Shown: piece after piece, positions 8,476-17,778 of the stretch
Layout: every line of letters begins with the position of its first letter
Position numbering within the stretch: the stretch's first letter is position 1
Assembly (NCBI GenBank): GCA_964587885.1
Contig: CAZPME010000012.1
Coordinates: forward strand, 1-57,514
DNA length: 57,514 nt
Direction of reading: 5' to 3'
Source of the DNA: UBA60 sp964587885
GTDB taxonomy: Archaea > Thermoplasmatota > Poseidoniia > Poseidoniales > Poseidoniaceae
Notes under the pieces: model-generated
What the model was told of the DNA's origin: nothing
The model's input: only the letters and a program-made list of their open reading frames with translations
Databases searched by the model: none
Translations under genes and position numbers: made by a program

Positions 8476-10242
8476 ATGCGCTCACCGCCTTTGGCGTTGT
8501 TGATGGTTGGATTATTTGTCCTCGCGCCGCTTTCGGGTTGCTTTGGAGGTGATGAAGGGGTCGTGCATCTTACCGATGAATTGTCCTTTACCCCTAACGT
8601 CCTTGATGGTGGGGAATTTCAAGGCGTTACTTTGCAAGCAGATGCGGACATGGCGGTGTTCATCCCCTACCTCATTCTCAACGAAGTGAGTGGATATGTG
8701 CAGAACTCAACTGTGGTCGACCTCAAGGCAGGCCAAAGCATCCAGTTGTCCCTATTGGCCCCCCCGCGTACCGATACCGCCGTGATATTGGTTGGGGAAT
8801 ATGGGCGCAGCGAATGGCCGATCCGTGACCTAAACGAATCATGGCGAACATGGGTGCAACGTGATGGTCACGAATTTGCTGATGGAAATGGAATTAGTAA
8901 GGTCGTAGGGGAAAACGGCTCCATATCGCAAATTACAAATTCATCCAATAATGGTGGAAGTGTCGACATCATATTACTCAAGATTCATCGTCAGGCCAGC
9001 AAAATATGGAATGATGACTTGGGTCAATATATTGAACAAGATGGTGGCCGGTTTGCCAATGGTTTAGTTAATGGAATGGCGACTTACAATTATCTTGATT
9101 TTCTTACTGACCAATCTCCTGCGCCCTTAGATTTAGCCGATGGGGCTCAGGGCTATCTCGACCGATGGGCTGGTCAAGGTAATCTTGCTTACGAAGATGC
9201 AGTACAATGGTTAATTTCTGAAATGGAAAGTTTCGGACTTGAAGTGATGACCCATCGATTTCAATTCACCGATATTTTTGAAAAACAAAATCCCGAAGCG
9301 TACAATGTTTGTGGATATCGTTGGGGTAGTGAAATGAGTGATGAATGGATGGTATTTGGGGCTCATTTCGATGTCGCACCCCCAGCTAACACCGCACTAC
9401 CTTTACTCGATCCTCATTTGACGGGTAGTCGCACCTATGGCACAAGGGTGGGCGCGTACGACAATACTGCCGGAACCAGTATGGTACTTTCAGTCGCAAA
9501 AACTATGGCGAAATTCGATACTCGAAGAACTATTGTTTTCTGTTTGTGGAGCGGTGAAGAAGGTGGTAAGCGTGGGTCAGATTATTGGACTGATTATTAT
9601 GTTAAAGAAGACAATCCTCAAGTCACGATTTCCAATTATGTTAATCTCGATATGGCGGGAGTGAATTGGCCCGGAGGGGGTGGGGCTCCACATGGTGACC
9701 CGCAGCCATCTATTGATGACGATGGCTATCCTAAAGACGAAGAAGTCTGGCCAATGCGAGTCTATATTGGTCCAAGTTCAGACTATTCTGCCCTAAACCA
9801 ACCCGAAATGATTGGCTTAGCCATGTGGATCGGTAGCGACGCAATAGGTGTAGAGAACCAAAGTAAAATCCTTGTTGGCTCATCCGAGCACGATTCAAGT
9901 ACTTGGAAAGTAGAAGATTGGCTCGATAAAGGTAGACCCGAAATTATAGTTTATGAAGATACCACCGCACGTAGTGACCATGCCAGTTTTCAAGATAATC
10001 TTGGTGCTGTCACAATGGGGTTCGGCGGTTTAGTGGATGGTTATTGGTGCTACCACCAAACGTGTGATACCCTGCAGGAAATGGAAGATTGGATGGACAC
10101 TACAGGAAAATCATACGGGGAAGATAATTCGGGTAAGGATAACCTAGTTAACAGCCTCGATATGATCACTTGGTGGGCGGCCTATTCTTTCTTCCATCTC
10201 GATGAGAGGCCGATCTACAACTCAGATATAGGAAGCGAGTAA
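8476..10242 (+). CDS. Secreted M28-family zinc peptidase lipoprotein
   Basis: A 588-residue lipoprotein (signal ending LSGCFGG) whose C-terminal two thirds is an M28 aminopeptidase-like domain. The di-zinc ligands and catalytic acid are recognisable: H297 and D299 in GAHFDV, D329 in YDNTAGT, E361-E362 in SGEEGG, D392 in NLDMAG and H502 in SDHASF. Residues before about 240 form an accessory domain. I preferred the ATG at 8476 over a GTG at 8455 because it gives a clean signal peptide. It is probably bound to the outer face of the membrane and trims peptides for uptake. Its last 21 bases overlap the convergent M50 gene. Confidence 0.88.
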   Translation: MRSPPLALLMVGLFVLAPLSGCFGGDEGVVHLTDELSFTPNVLDGGEFQGVTLQADADMAVFIPYLILNEVSGYVQNSTVVDLKAGQSIQLSLLAPPRTDTAVILVGEYGRSEWPIRDLNESWRTWVQRDGHEFADGNGISKVVGENGSISQITNSSNNGGSVDIILLKIHRQASKIWNDDLGQYIEQDGGRFANGLVNGMATYNYLDFLTDQSPAPLDLADGAQGYLDRWAGQGNLAYEDAVQWLISEMESFGLEVMTHRFQFTDIFEKQNPEAYNVCGYRWGSEMSDEWMVFGAHFDVAPPANTALPLLDPHLTGSRTYGTRVGAYDNTAGTSMVLSVAKTMAKFDTRRTIVFCLWSGEEGGKRGSDYWTDYYVKEDNPQVTISNYVNLDMAGVNWPGGGGAPHGDPQPSIDDDGYPKDEEVWPMRVYIGPSSDYSALNQPEMIGLAMWIGSDAIGVENQSKILVGSSEHDSSTWKVEDWLDKGRPEIIVYEDTTARSDHASFQDNLGAVTMGFGGLVDGYWCYHQTCDTLQEMEDWMDTTGKSYGEDNSGKDNLVNSLDMITWWAAYSFFHLDERPIYNSDIGSE

Positions 10243-11091
10243 CGTTACTAAATTCATTGGATTCCATAGTCCGACAAACCACCATAAAATGAGGGGGATT
10301 GCAAATACCCCGAGCATTGCCCAAAAGGCTACTTCCGACCATGCCTTGACTTTGAGGCCATCAAGAGGGCCGAAAGGTAGCATGTTAAACATTCCAAGAA
10401 CAAGGTTGGCGGTCAACCAAAATTGTATTGCTAACCAAATCAATAATTGAAAATTAAGACTGCTACCATTCAATATCTCGCTCGATGCTCCGCTTGCTCC
10501 TGTTAGTGCGATTAGTATAGCCCCTAATGGTAAACCGATAATGAAGAGTGAGAGGTTTACGGCTGGGCCGGCGATTGCGATATGCCCATTTTGTCGCCGG
10601 GTCACTAGGCCGGCAACCATTACAGCCCCTGGTGCCATAAATACCACGCCAAGAATGGCGGCTATACCAACACCAATTTTGAGGCCGCGCGGATCTGCTC
10701 TAAATTCAGCCCAACAACCATATTTTTTAGCGACTATTTTATGACCTATTTCGTGCAATAGAAATGCAGGACCTACCGCTAGTAACATTACGGGCATCAT
10801 AATCAACAACGTAAGTAACCATTCAATAAATCCGGTGCGAATTAGGCCCGCGATGCCGCCAGTAATCATTAGCCCAAGAGCAAGGGTGAAGGCTGCAGTT
10901 GCCAATAGGAGGTGACTTTTTTCCTCAGCACTAAAGTGCCAAACATTCCCTTTATGATGCTCAATTGGTCGCCCAAGGCTGACCTCCCAAAATCCCTGAA
11001 AGGCTGGGCGCGGTGTGCTGTGAACATGGTGAACTCGGGTGAAGGGGTCGCGCTCGAGAATGTTGGCGCGCGGGTCTCGCTGAGGCTGCAC
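10222..11091 (-). CDS. M50-family membrane metalloprotease
   Basis: A 289-residue multi-spanning protein with the zinc motif HEIGH (H113, E114, H117) inside a hydrophobic helix. The second site-2-protease motif is NMLPFGPLDG (D244 as third ligand), and IAIAGPAVNL lies between them. This is the usual arrangement of M50 intramembrane proteases, which cleave membrane-bound regulators. About six hydrophobic stretches are visible. The start is a GTG at 11091, and no later ATG precedes the first membrane segment. The soluble N-terminal 55 residues are unusual and may bind a partner. The substrate is unknown. Confidence 0.82.
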   Translation of the reverse strand: MQPQRDPRANILERDPFTRVHHVHSTPRPAFQGFWEVSLGRPIEHHKGNVWHFSAEEKSHLLLATAAFTLALGLMITGGIAGLIRTGFIEWLLTLLIMMPVMLLAVGPAFLLHEIGHKIVAKKYGCWAEFRADPRGLKIGVGIAAILGVVFMAPGAVMVAGLVTRRQNGHIAIAGPAVNLSLFIIGLPLGAILIALTGASGASSEILNGSSLNFQLLIWLAIQFWLTANLVLGMFNMLPFGPLDGLKVKAWSEVAFWAMLGVFAIPLILWWFVGLWNPMNLVTLLASYI

Positions 11092-11190
11092 AGCCTGTCC
11101 TTGCGGGGTTCACCTATCAATGTCTTACCGCTGATGCGCCCTACGCTCGCTTCATTTGCATGAATTGAATGGGGTGGGTGAGTTGAGACA

Positions 11191-11916
11191 ATGAGCATGC
11201 CACGCAAAGCGATGAAAGAGATGGGTTTTCAGACCTGTTGTTTGCTTTGTGATGCGGCAGATTTCGCTGGTAGTGTCCGTTGTAAGGTTTGTATTTCCAA
11301 CCACGCAGAAGTACGTGATTCACTCCCTGATATTCCAAGTACGCCAATTGAACAATTAGCGGTTGAATTAATGCAAATGCTATCCACACCCCACAGATGG
11401 GATTATGATGAAGTACATGGCCCAACCTTGCGCCATTATCAAGCATTAGCAGGAGATTTGGCCGAATTTATCCCACTTCCCAATAGTGAAGAAATCAGTG
11501 ACATTTTCAAGCAGCAGGGTGAAAAGGAGCAGATTTCGATAATAGATGATTCAGCCAGCCGTAGCCCTTGGAAGGGCACTGCTCCAAGCCTTGAAGAAGC
11601 GAGAGAAATTAATGCAGAAATTGTCCCGTTGACTGAAGATAATGCAGGGGTGCGTACTATCCCTAGTCGTGATATCACCAAAGTCGATAGAAGTGATCGG
11701 CGTGGTGAAGATGTTGAATTAACTGACCGTGTTGCCGCGGCAGAAAAGGCAGCGGGTGCTCCTAAAGCGGTACAGAAGAGCATCAGTGATGATGAGGTTG
11801 CTCGGCGTAAAGGTGCCCGGGATGCTTGGAAGGGTGCTATTGAAGGGGTGGAAGAATTGCTTGATTCTTCTTTGAGTGATGAGTCAGATTCTTCGCAAAA
11901 TGAGTTGGATGTGTGA
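11191..11916 (+). CDS. Hypothetical protein with N-terminal zinc-ribbon-like cysteines
   Basis: A 241-residue protein that I do not recognise. Near the N-terminus it has a probable zinc knuckle (C17-x2-C20 and C31-x2-C34, with H38 close by). The rest is charged and predicted helical, ending in a Ser/Asp/Glu tail. Motifs such as RRKGARDAWKGA suggest a soluble, possibly nucleic-acid- or protein-binding helper. The ATG at 11191 is preceded by GGGTGAG. It is divergent from the M50 gene and has a T-rich stretch after its stop. It may be a lineage-specific family. Confidence 0.6.
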   Translation: MSMPRKAMKEMGFQTCCLLCDAADFAGSVRCKVCISNHAEVRDSLPDIPSTPIEQLAVELMQMLSTPHRWDYDEVHGPTLRHYQALAGDLAEFIPLPNSEEISDIFKQQGEKEQISIIDDSASRSPWKGTAPSLEEAREINAEIVPLTEDNAGVRTIPSRDITKVDRSDRRGEDVELTDRVAAAEKAAGAPKAVQKSISDDEVARRKGARDAWKGAIEGVEELLDSSLSDESDSSQNELDV

Positions 11917-11937
11917 AGTATTATTGTTCTGCGTGTA

Positions 11938-11950
11938 TTTTTTCTATTTT
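11938..11950 (+). terminator. T-rich archaeal-type terminator
   Basis: A TTTTTTCTATTTT tract about 20 bases after the stop of the zinc-ribbon gene and ahead of the convergent alaX gene. Archaeal RNA polymerase stops at such U-rich runs without needing a hairpin. This is a prediction from sequence only. Confidence 0.4.
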
Positions 11951-11994
11951 CCTAATTATAATTTTATTGATAATTAGTGGTTTTTGGTTTCGCT

Positions 11995-12720
11995 TTAAGC
12001 CAGTGTATAACTCACCCTTTGCTTCATACTACCCTTGCTTTTCTTGCCCAGCAATTCCAATTCACCAATCTCTCCGAGGTTAGCTACATGGGTTCCGGCG
12101 CAGGGACAAAGGTCGAGGTTGTCACCAATGGTTATGACTCGTAATTCTTTAACAGATATTGGTAGGAGGTCCATGTTAGTTCGCTCCGGTGGCATCAATT
12201 TATTCACCTCAGTGCGGGTCATCGTTGAGCATGTTACTGGTAATTCAGAATCTATCTTTTCTTGTGCAAGTGTAAAAACACGTTCTAACATTTCTTGGTC
12301 GAATTTTATTGGGTGGAAATCAATACGGCTTCGGTCAGCATGTATTTGGTTGCCAACTGTTCTCGTACCGTGAAACATCTCGTAGACAATTCCGCTTACT
12401 AAGTGTTGAGCAGTGTGCATTTTCATATGCGCATATCTCCGCTCCCAATCGATCTCACCATGGACGGAATCTCCTGCACTCAATCCATGGTCTTGACCGA
12501 CATAGTGATTGATATCTCCACGTCCCCGTACTTCATTCACCTGGATGTCTCCAATATCAGATCTGATTATACCGATATCCCAATTTTGGCCTCCGCCAAG
12601 TGGGTAAAAAAGGGTGCGGTCGAGAATAATGTTGTCCTCATTTACTGAAGTGACTGTAGCACTAAATTCAGTATTATAGCAGGCCGCGATTGAATCCATA
12701 TAGAGTAAATCAGTCGCCAT
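11995..12720 (-). CDS. alaX: Alanyl-tRNA editing protein AlaX
   Basis: A free-standing relative of the AlaRS editing domain, which removes serine (or glycine) wrongly attached to tRNA-Ala. The zinc site is intact: HTAQH (H102, H106) and CAGTH (C207, H211). The substrate-side motif FYPLGGGQ is present near residue 40. At 241 residues it fits the AlaX-M class. I chose the ATG at 12720 because it matches family N-termini; a GTG at 12741 would overlap the stop of the upstream acyltransferase gene. It is the last gene of the purL-purQ-acyltransferase-alaX series. Confidence 0.9.
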   Translation of the reverse strand: MATDLLYMDSIAACYNTEFSATVTSVNEDNIILDRTLFYPLGGGQNWDIGIIRSDIGDIQVNEVRGRGDINHYVGQDHGLSAGDSVHGEIDWERRYAHMKMHTAQHLVSGIVYEMFHGTRTVGNQIHADRSRIDFHPIKFDQEMLERVFTLAQEKIDSELPVTCSTMTRTEVNKLMPPERTNMDLLPISVKELRVITIGDNLDLCPCAGTHVANLGEIGELELLGKKSKGSMKQRVSYTLA

Positions 12721-12737
12721 GCTTGCACGTGGGGCTA

Positions 12738-13841
12738 TCACACCTCAAGTTTGCGCTTAGGATGGACGAAGTTTCGTAAAAGGTGCTCCAAACTCCAATT
12801 TGGGATAGTGTTTGCATGGAGTTTTGCCAATGGGATCCACAATATGGTGTAAGTTACTACCATTAGTATGCATCCAATTGCCTGAATATTATATTCTTCA
12901 TCGATGTTATGTAATAATGCAAAGGGAATGAAATGGAGCACGTAAACGGTTAGAGAGCGCTGTCCTAGTGCAACTAGTGCGGGGCTGTGAGGGATGTTTT
13001 TGGTAAACTGCCACAAAATCCCCACCCCTGCAAAGGCACTGATAAGAAAGGGGGTGTTAGCTGGGAAAAATGTCAGCACGGCATATCCGGCTGGCATTGC
13101 TAGTGGAATTCCTTGTCTTTGTGATTCAATAATAGCGAGCAAAAAGAAGGCAATCCCCAATGAAATCACCAACCATACTTGGGAAGTGATTCTAGTTTCT
13201 TTGGTTGATTTGTCCTCATTGTTGAGGGTGGTGATTGAATGTTGATTGTCAGCAATGATTGCTCCAAGAATGGCGAAGGAAAGCCATGGAATTAGTGGGT
13301 ATGTTCCTGTTAGTAATAGGTGGCTGAAGGCCCTTGCTGGTGTTGGGGTATGAACGCGCCAATCCCATGTTGGAAGACCGAAGGATTCGGGAGTTATCCA
13401 TGGTATGAATAACAATATTGTAAGGATGGGGGGCCATGCCGGTACTCCGTTACGAGATTTAGTGCGTATCGCTTTTAACCAAATGGGTGATAGAAGGATT
13501 GTTATTGCAAAAAGCGACAGTACGCCAGGAGTAAAGGGCTCAAACAGATGAGGGGCTGATATGTTAACAATGAATTGGGCTGCGAATATAAACGCGCTGC
13601 GAACCACTACTTTACGAGGGGTTAATTTTGAGCGCGCCATCCCCCAACCGGCTATTGTGACAAATAATGGAGCTGCTAATCCACCCAACCCAGAGATGCT
13701 CATTGCGAGTATGCCGGTACGAGAAATCGTTCTAGGTGTCCAAGTTGCAACCGCGTGAACCAAGACCATCAACAAAATTGCCACAGCTCGCAATTGGTCT
13801 GGATGAGTGAGACGTTCACTGCCAATTCGAATTGTACTCAT
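12738..13841 (-). CDS. Acyltransferase-3/DUF1624-like membrane protein
   Basis: A 367-residue polytopic membrane protein with about ten hydrophobic segments. It begins like the acyltransferase-3 and HGSNAT/DUF1624 families (LTHPDQLRAVAILLMVLVH, with the conserved Asp and membrane His). It also carries the late motif RSLTVYVLHF, common in these families. Such proteins transfer acyl groups from the cytoplasm to sugars or other acceptors on the outer face. The ATG at 13841 is preferred to an upstream TTG at 13856. It sits 15 bases after purQ and just before alaX, so it is probably co-transcribed with them, but no functional link is obvious. Confidence 0.72.
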   Translation of the reverse strand: MSTIRIGSERLTHPDQLRAVAILLMVLVHAVATWTPRTISRTGILAMSISGLGGLAAPLFVTIAGWGMARSKLTPRKVVVRSAFIFAAQFIVNISAPHLFEPFTPGVLSLFAITILLSPIWLKAIRTKSRNGVPAWPPILTILLFIPWITPESFGLPTWDWRVHTPTPARAFSHLLLTGTYPLIPWLSFAILGAIIADNQHSITTLNNEDKSTKETRITSQVWLVISLGIAFFLLAIIESQRQGIPLAMPAGYAVLTFFPANTPFLISAFAGVGILWQFTKNIPHSPALVALGQRSLTVYVLHFIPFALLHNIDEEYNIQAIGCILMVVTYTILWIPLAKLHANTIPNWSLEHLLRNFVHPKRKLEV

Positions 13842-13856
13842 GTCCTCATTACACAA

Positions 13857-14693
13857 TCATAAGAGGTTAGATTTAGCATATTCGACAGCGTTACGAAACA
13901 TCGCCATACCCTCACCTTGCCCCGATAAGGCCTCAGATAGGTCGTTTTCACGTGTCCATGTGGCCCCTAGCCATTGAGAATGGTTAGCCTCTGGGTGTGG
14001 CATCATCCCATAAACTAGGCCGGTTGGATCGCACACCCCCGCAATATTGCGCATACTTGCATTCGGCGAGATGGGGTATGGCAAGGGCTTGTCGGCCGCA
14101 GACGGATATTGCTCATTGGGGTCGATATAGCGGCACACAAGTTGTCCTTTATTTGCCCATTCGTTGAGAAGTTCTGCAGAAGGAGTGACGAATTTTCCTT
14201 CTCCGTGCCTAACTGGGGTGCGCATTCTTTGCAAGCCCTTTGTCCAAATACACGGGCTATCAGAATTAAATTCTAATGTTACCCAACGATCTTCATAATG
14301 CCCACTATCGTTGAGAGTGAGTGATGCTGTCTGTGTGAAAGAAACTTCTTCATCACCAGGTAACAATCCCATTTTTACCAATACTTGGAAACCATTACAT
14401 ATCCCAATAACTGGTTTCCCCGACTTTACAAAATCCCGCACTTGTTGGCGTAAGCCAAACCGTAAGCGATTGCCAAGTAGTCGCCCGCTCCCCAAGTGGT
14501 CGCCAAAAGAAAATCCACCTGGTACAGCCATAATATGGAAATTTGCCAATTCAAGTTCTCCATTTACCAATTGATTAATGTGGATTCGGTGCGCCTTAGC
14601 TCCAGCCATCTCAAAAACTGCCATTGTCTCTAAATCACAATTAATACCAAAGCCCGTTAATACCGCGACTTGGGGCATTTTATCGCTGCTCAT
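13857..14693 (-). CDS. purQ: Phosphoribosylformylglycinamidine synthase, glutaminase subunit
   Basis: A class I glutamine amidotransferase of 278 residues. It supplies ammonia to PurL for conversion of FGAR to FGAM, the fourth step of purine synthesis. The catalytic triad is visible: C99 in IGICNGFQ, and H233 and E235 in MMPHPEANHS. GGFSFGDHLGSG is the oxyanion-loop region. The start ATG overlaps the stop of purL (ATGA, 14690-14693), which rules out the longer frame and points to translational coupling. It is somewhat longer than a minimal PurQ because of insertions around residues 125-210, as in the C-terminal domain of large PurL proteins. Confidence 0.93.
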   Translation of the reverse strand: MSSDKMPQVAVLTGFGINCDLETMAVFEMAGAKAHRIHINQLVNGELELANFHIMAVPGGFSFGDHLGSGRLLGNRLRFGLRQQVRDFVKSGKPVIGICNGFQVLVKMGLLPGDEEVSFTQTASLTLNDSGHYEDRWVTLEFNSDSPCIWTKGLQRMRTPVRHGEGKFVTPSAELLNEWANKGQLVCRYIDPNEQYPSAADKPLPYPISPNASMRNIAGVCDPTGLVYGMMPHPEANHSQWLGATWTRENDLSEALSGQGEGMAMFRNAVEYAKSNLL

Positions 14694-17600
14694 TTTGGCC
14701 CACCGCCATCGAGTGTTTTCTTCCAAGATTCACGTAATTCCGAAATATCGGCAGTAAGGATGAGTTCGTCCCCATTTGTAACGATAAAACGATTGTCGTC
14801 AGATTGGCCTACTTCACCAAGTAGCGTGATGCTATTTTCACCCATGGCTTGTTCAAATGCCGTCTGGTTACTGGGGCTAATACCAACTAATATCCGACCC
14901 AAACTCTCACCGAAGAGTGCGCCCCATGTGTCAAGAGATTCAGAATCTGAAAGCATTGTAGAAATGTCGATTGTGGCGCCAGCGGAAATCCCGATACAAC
15001 TTTCGGCCAATGCAACCACCAAACCACCATCCGAAAGATCGTGGGCGCTTGCAACTAATCCCTCACTCATCGCCATTGTAAGAGCACGATAGAGCGAGAG
15101 GTTACGGGAGGTGTCAATTTGGGGTACTCCACTCCCTATACCGCCAGTGCCGGATTCAGATAACATAAATGCGAGTTCACTAGCACCGAGTTCTTGGTGG
15201 GTTTCGCCAAGTAAGTAAATCAAATCACCAGAGGCTTTGAAATCACTTGAGGTTGCTTTGCGTACATCATCGTGGTTACCAATGAGGCTGAAAAGCAAGG
15301 TTGGGGGAATGCTGATTTTTTCTCCATTAATGATGGCATCATTTTTCATTGAGTCTTTGCCACTAATGCAGGGCAGGTTATATGCTCTACAGACATCATC
15401 TAATGCACGATTGGCGCGCACTAATTGGGCTAATTTGTAACGGCCATCAGGAGTTTTTGCCGACTCGATTGGATCACACCAACAGAAATTATCCAACCCC
15501 GCCATCTTGTCAAGATCTACCCCCACACATACTGCATTACGAACTGCTTCGTCAATACTTGCAGCAGCCATTGCATATGCATCAATATCAGAATACCGAG
15601 GTACAATTCCATTCGAAATAACAGCCCCTCGAGTGTCTCCCAATAGAGGGGCGATGACTGCTGCATCGCCCGGCGCATCGTGATTCACACCACAAAATGG
15701 TTTGATGACTGATTGAGCTATTACTTCGTGGTCATAAGAGCGCACCCACCATTCTTTGGTCGCAATATTTGGTCGCGCCATTAGGCGTGAAAGAATTTCA
15801 CCCATTTGTTCGGGATTACAATCTGGAGTGATTATTGGGTGATTAATCGGACTCGTCCACTCGGATTCAAGTTGTAATTGTGGGCATCCATCGTAAAGGA
15901 ATTTGATAGGTAGATATGCAACTACTTCCTCCCCATACTTCACCAAAAAAACACCGTCGTTTGTGAATTCCCCGACACGGGTTGCCTCAACTTCGTGTAA
16001 ATCTGCTAGTGCCTCAAAGGCAGGAATGTCTTCTGCTCGCAAACCGACAGTCATGCGCTCTTGAGATTCAGAAACCAATATTTCCCAAGGTGATAATCCG
16101 GCTTGCTTTAATGGCACTGCGGCTAAATCTAATACGGCCCCATTAGTTAATTCTGCCATTTCACCAACACTCGATGACAATCCTCCTGCGCCATTATCAG
16201 TAATCACTTGAATTAGTCCCGCATCACGTGCTTCCAATAACATATCAAGCATTTTTTTCTGAGTAATGGGGTCACCAATTTGCACTGCACTACTCGGGCT
16301 TTCTTCGGTCAATTCAAGACTAGAGAAAGTTGCTCCGTGTATTCCGTCACTACCTACTCTCCCACCAACCATGTAGATTATATTACCAGGGGTTGGTGTT
16401 TTGATGTGACTTTCGCGCCCATCGGCTAAACGTCGCGGCATTATTCCAACCGTACCACAATATACCAATGGCTTACCAATGTAACGTTCATCAAAGACGA
16501 TGGAGCCATTTACGGTGGGGATGCCGCTTTCATTACCCCCTGCCCTAACCCCAGCGTGTACTCCGCGCATTACTCTTGATGGGTGAAAAAGTCCCTCGGG
16601 AAGTGTGCCTGAATAATCAGGTGGGCCAAAACAAAAAACATCAGTGTTGGCAATCGGGCGGGCCCCTAGGCCGGTTCCAAGAATATCTCGATTAACTCCC
16701 ACAATACCAGTCATCGCCCCTCCAAAGGGGTCTAGTGCACTTGGTGAATTGTGAGTCTCGGCTTTCATGCACAGACTCCACTCATCGGTCCACTCAATTA
16801 CTCCAGAATTGTCGTGGAAAAGGGATAGTAACCACGGTGATTTTTCCCTAATATCAAAGGTCGGCTTCATGATGTGGGTTTTGAATAATGAATCAATGGT
16901 GCTATCTTCACCAGTCTCCGTGTCAACATGGTGTATTTTTGCCGCGAATATTTTGTGTGAACAATGTTCTGACCAAGTTTGCGCAAGGCACTCTAATTCA
17001 ACATCAGTTGGTTTGTCTTCACTAATTCCATACGCCTTTCGTTTCATCCGGAAATCTGGCTGGCGATATTGGGTTTGGATGGCTTGCATTTCTTCCAGGT
17101 TCAGTGCTAATAATCCTGTCTCGGATAATTCTATGAGTTTTTCATCTTCGACTTCAAAGTCAATAAGGGATGGTGGTGAATACGTTGCTGGGGCCAATTC
17201 TGGAAATTCCAATGTTGCAGCTTCATTATAGGAAATTGCTGCTCGTTCAATCATAGCGTTGTGTAATTGGCGATTTATCCATTCTATATCTGCCCCATCT
17301 GGCAATCCCCAAAACATAAATCTGGATGTTGTTGATACTGCCATATTGGTTTTGTTAGGAAATAGTGTCTGCAATCCATCAAGTGCGGCTTGTGCTCGGT
17401 TATCAGTAACTCCGGATTTAAACCCAATTAATATATTGAGGTTGGGTTCGGTTGAAAGATGCCCGCTGCCAATAAATGGTTGATTGACTTGCCCATCTTC
17501 AATTATTGGATCACTAAACAATTCTCTAGTGGCGCGAACTAATTCATCATCACTAAAATCACCTTTGATAAGATAGCCGAGGGTGCTACGTACTTGGTCA

Positions 17601-17713
17601 ATCATTATTCCATGATCATTAGATAATTGGCGGCGAATCGCTTCTCCGCGTGAATCAATCATTCCTTCGCCTGTCTTTGGCAATACTTCGATAGTGTGGA
17701 CAATTTCTGCCAT
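14690..17713 (-). CDS. purL: Phosphoribosylformylglycinamidine synthase, large subunit with PurS-like N-terminus
   Basis: A 1007-residue PurL, which uses ATP and ammonia to make FGAM. It is longer than small PurL (about 730-760) because of N-terminal sequence. Residues about 1-35 (IVHTIEVLPKTGEGMIDSRG) resemble PurS. A second similar unit near residue 100 (LIGFKSGVTDNRAQAAL) suggests the paired PurS-like fold seen in large PurL. Core motifs are WSEHCSH, KAETHNSPSA with DPFGGAMTG, and VITDNGAGGLSSS. The glutaminase is the separate downstream gene purQ, so the layout is intermediate between three-subunit and single-chain enzymes. I preferred the ATG at 17713 to a GTG at 17728. It lies 65 bases downstream of uvrA. 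Confidence 0.94.
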   Translation of the reverse strand: MAEIVHTIEVLPKTGEGMIDSRGEAIRRQLSNDHGIMIDQVRSTLGYLIKGDFSDDELVRATRELFSDPIIEDGQVNQPFIGSGHLSTEPNLNILIGFKSGVTDNRAQAALDGLQTLFPNKTNMAVSTTSRFMFWGLPDGADIEWINRQLHNAMIERAAISYNEAATLEFPELAPATYSPPSLIDFEVEDEKLIELSETGLLALNLEEMQAIQTQYRQPDFRMKRKAYGISEDKPTDVELECLAQTWSEHCSHKIFAAKIHHVDTETGEDSTIDSLFKTHIMKPTFDIREKSPWLLSLFHDNSGVIEWTDEWSLCMKAETHNSPSALDPFGGAMTGIVGVNRDILGTGLGARPIANTDVFCFGPPDYSGTLPEGLFHPSRVMRGVHAGVRAGGNESGIPTVNGSIVFDERYIGKPLVYCGTVGIMPRRLADGRESHIKTPTPGNIIYMVGGRVGSDGIHGATFSSLELTEESPSSAVQIGDPITQKKMLDMLLEARDAGLIQVITDNGAGGLSSSVGEMAELTNGAVLDLAAVPLKQAGLSPWEILVSESQERMTVGLRAEDIPAFEALADLHEVEATRVGEFTNDGVFLVKYGEEVVAYLPIKFLYDGCPQLQLESEWTSPINHPIITPDCNPEQMGEILSRLMARPNIATKEWWVRSYDHEVIAQSVIKPFCGVNHDAPGDAAVIAPLLGDTRGAVISNGIVPRYSDIDAYAMAAASIDEAVRNAVCVGVDLDKMAGLDNFCWCDPIESAKTPDGRYKLAQLVRANRALDDVCRAYNLPCISGKDSMKNDAIINGEKISIPPTLLFSLIGNHDDVRKATSSDFKASGDLIYLLGETHQELGASELAFMLSESGTGGIGSGVPQIDTSRNLSLYRALTMAMSEGLVASAHDLSDGGLVVALAESCIGISAGATIDISTMLSDSESLDTWGALFGESLGRILVGISPSNQTAFEQAMGENSITLLGEVGQSDDNRFIVTNGDELILTADISELRESWKKTLDGGGPK

Positions 17714-17778
17714 AAGACCACCGCTCACGATTGGATGATTATTGCCCTTAGCAGACAGACCATCAATTCATCGCTTCT

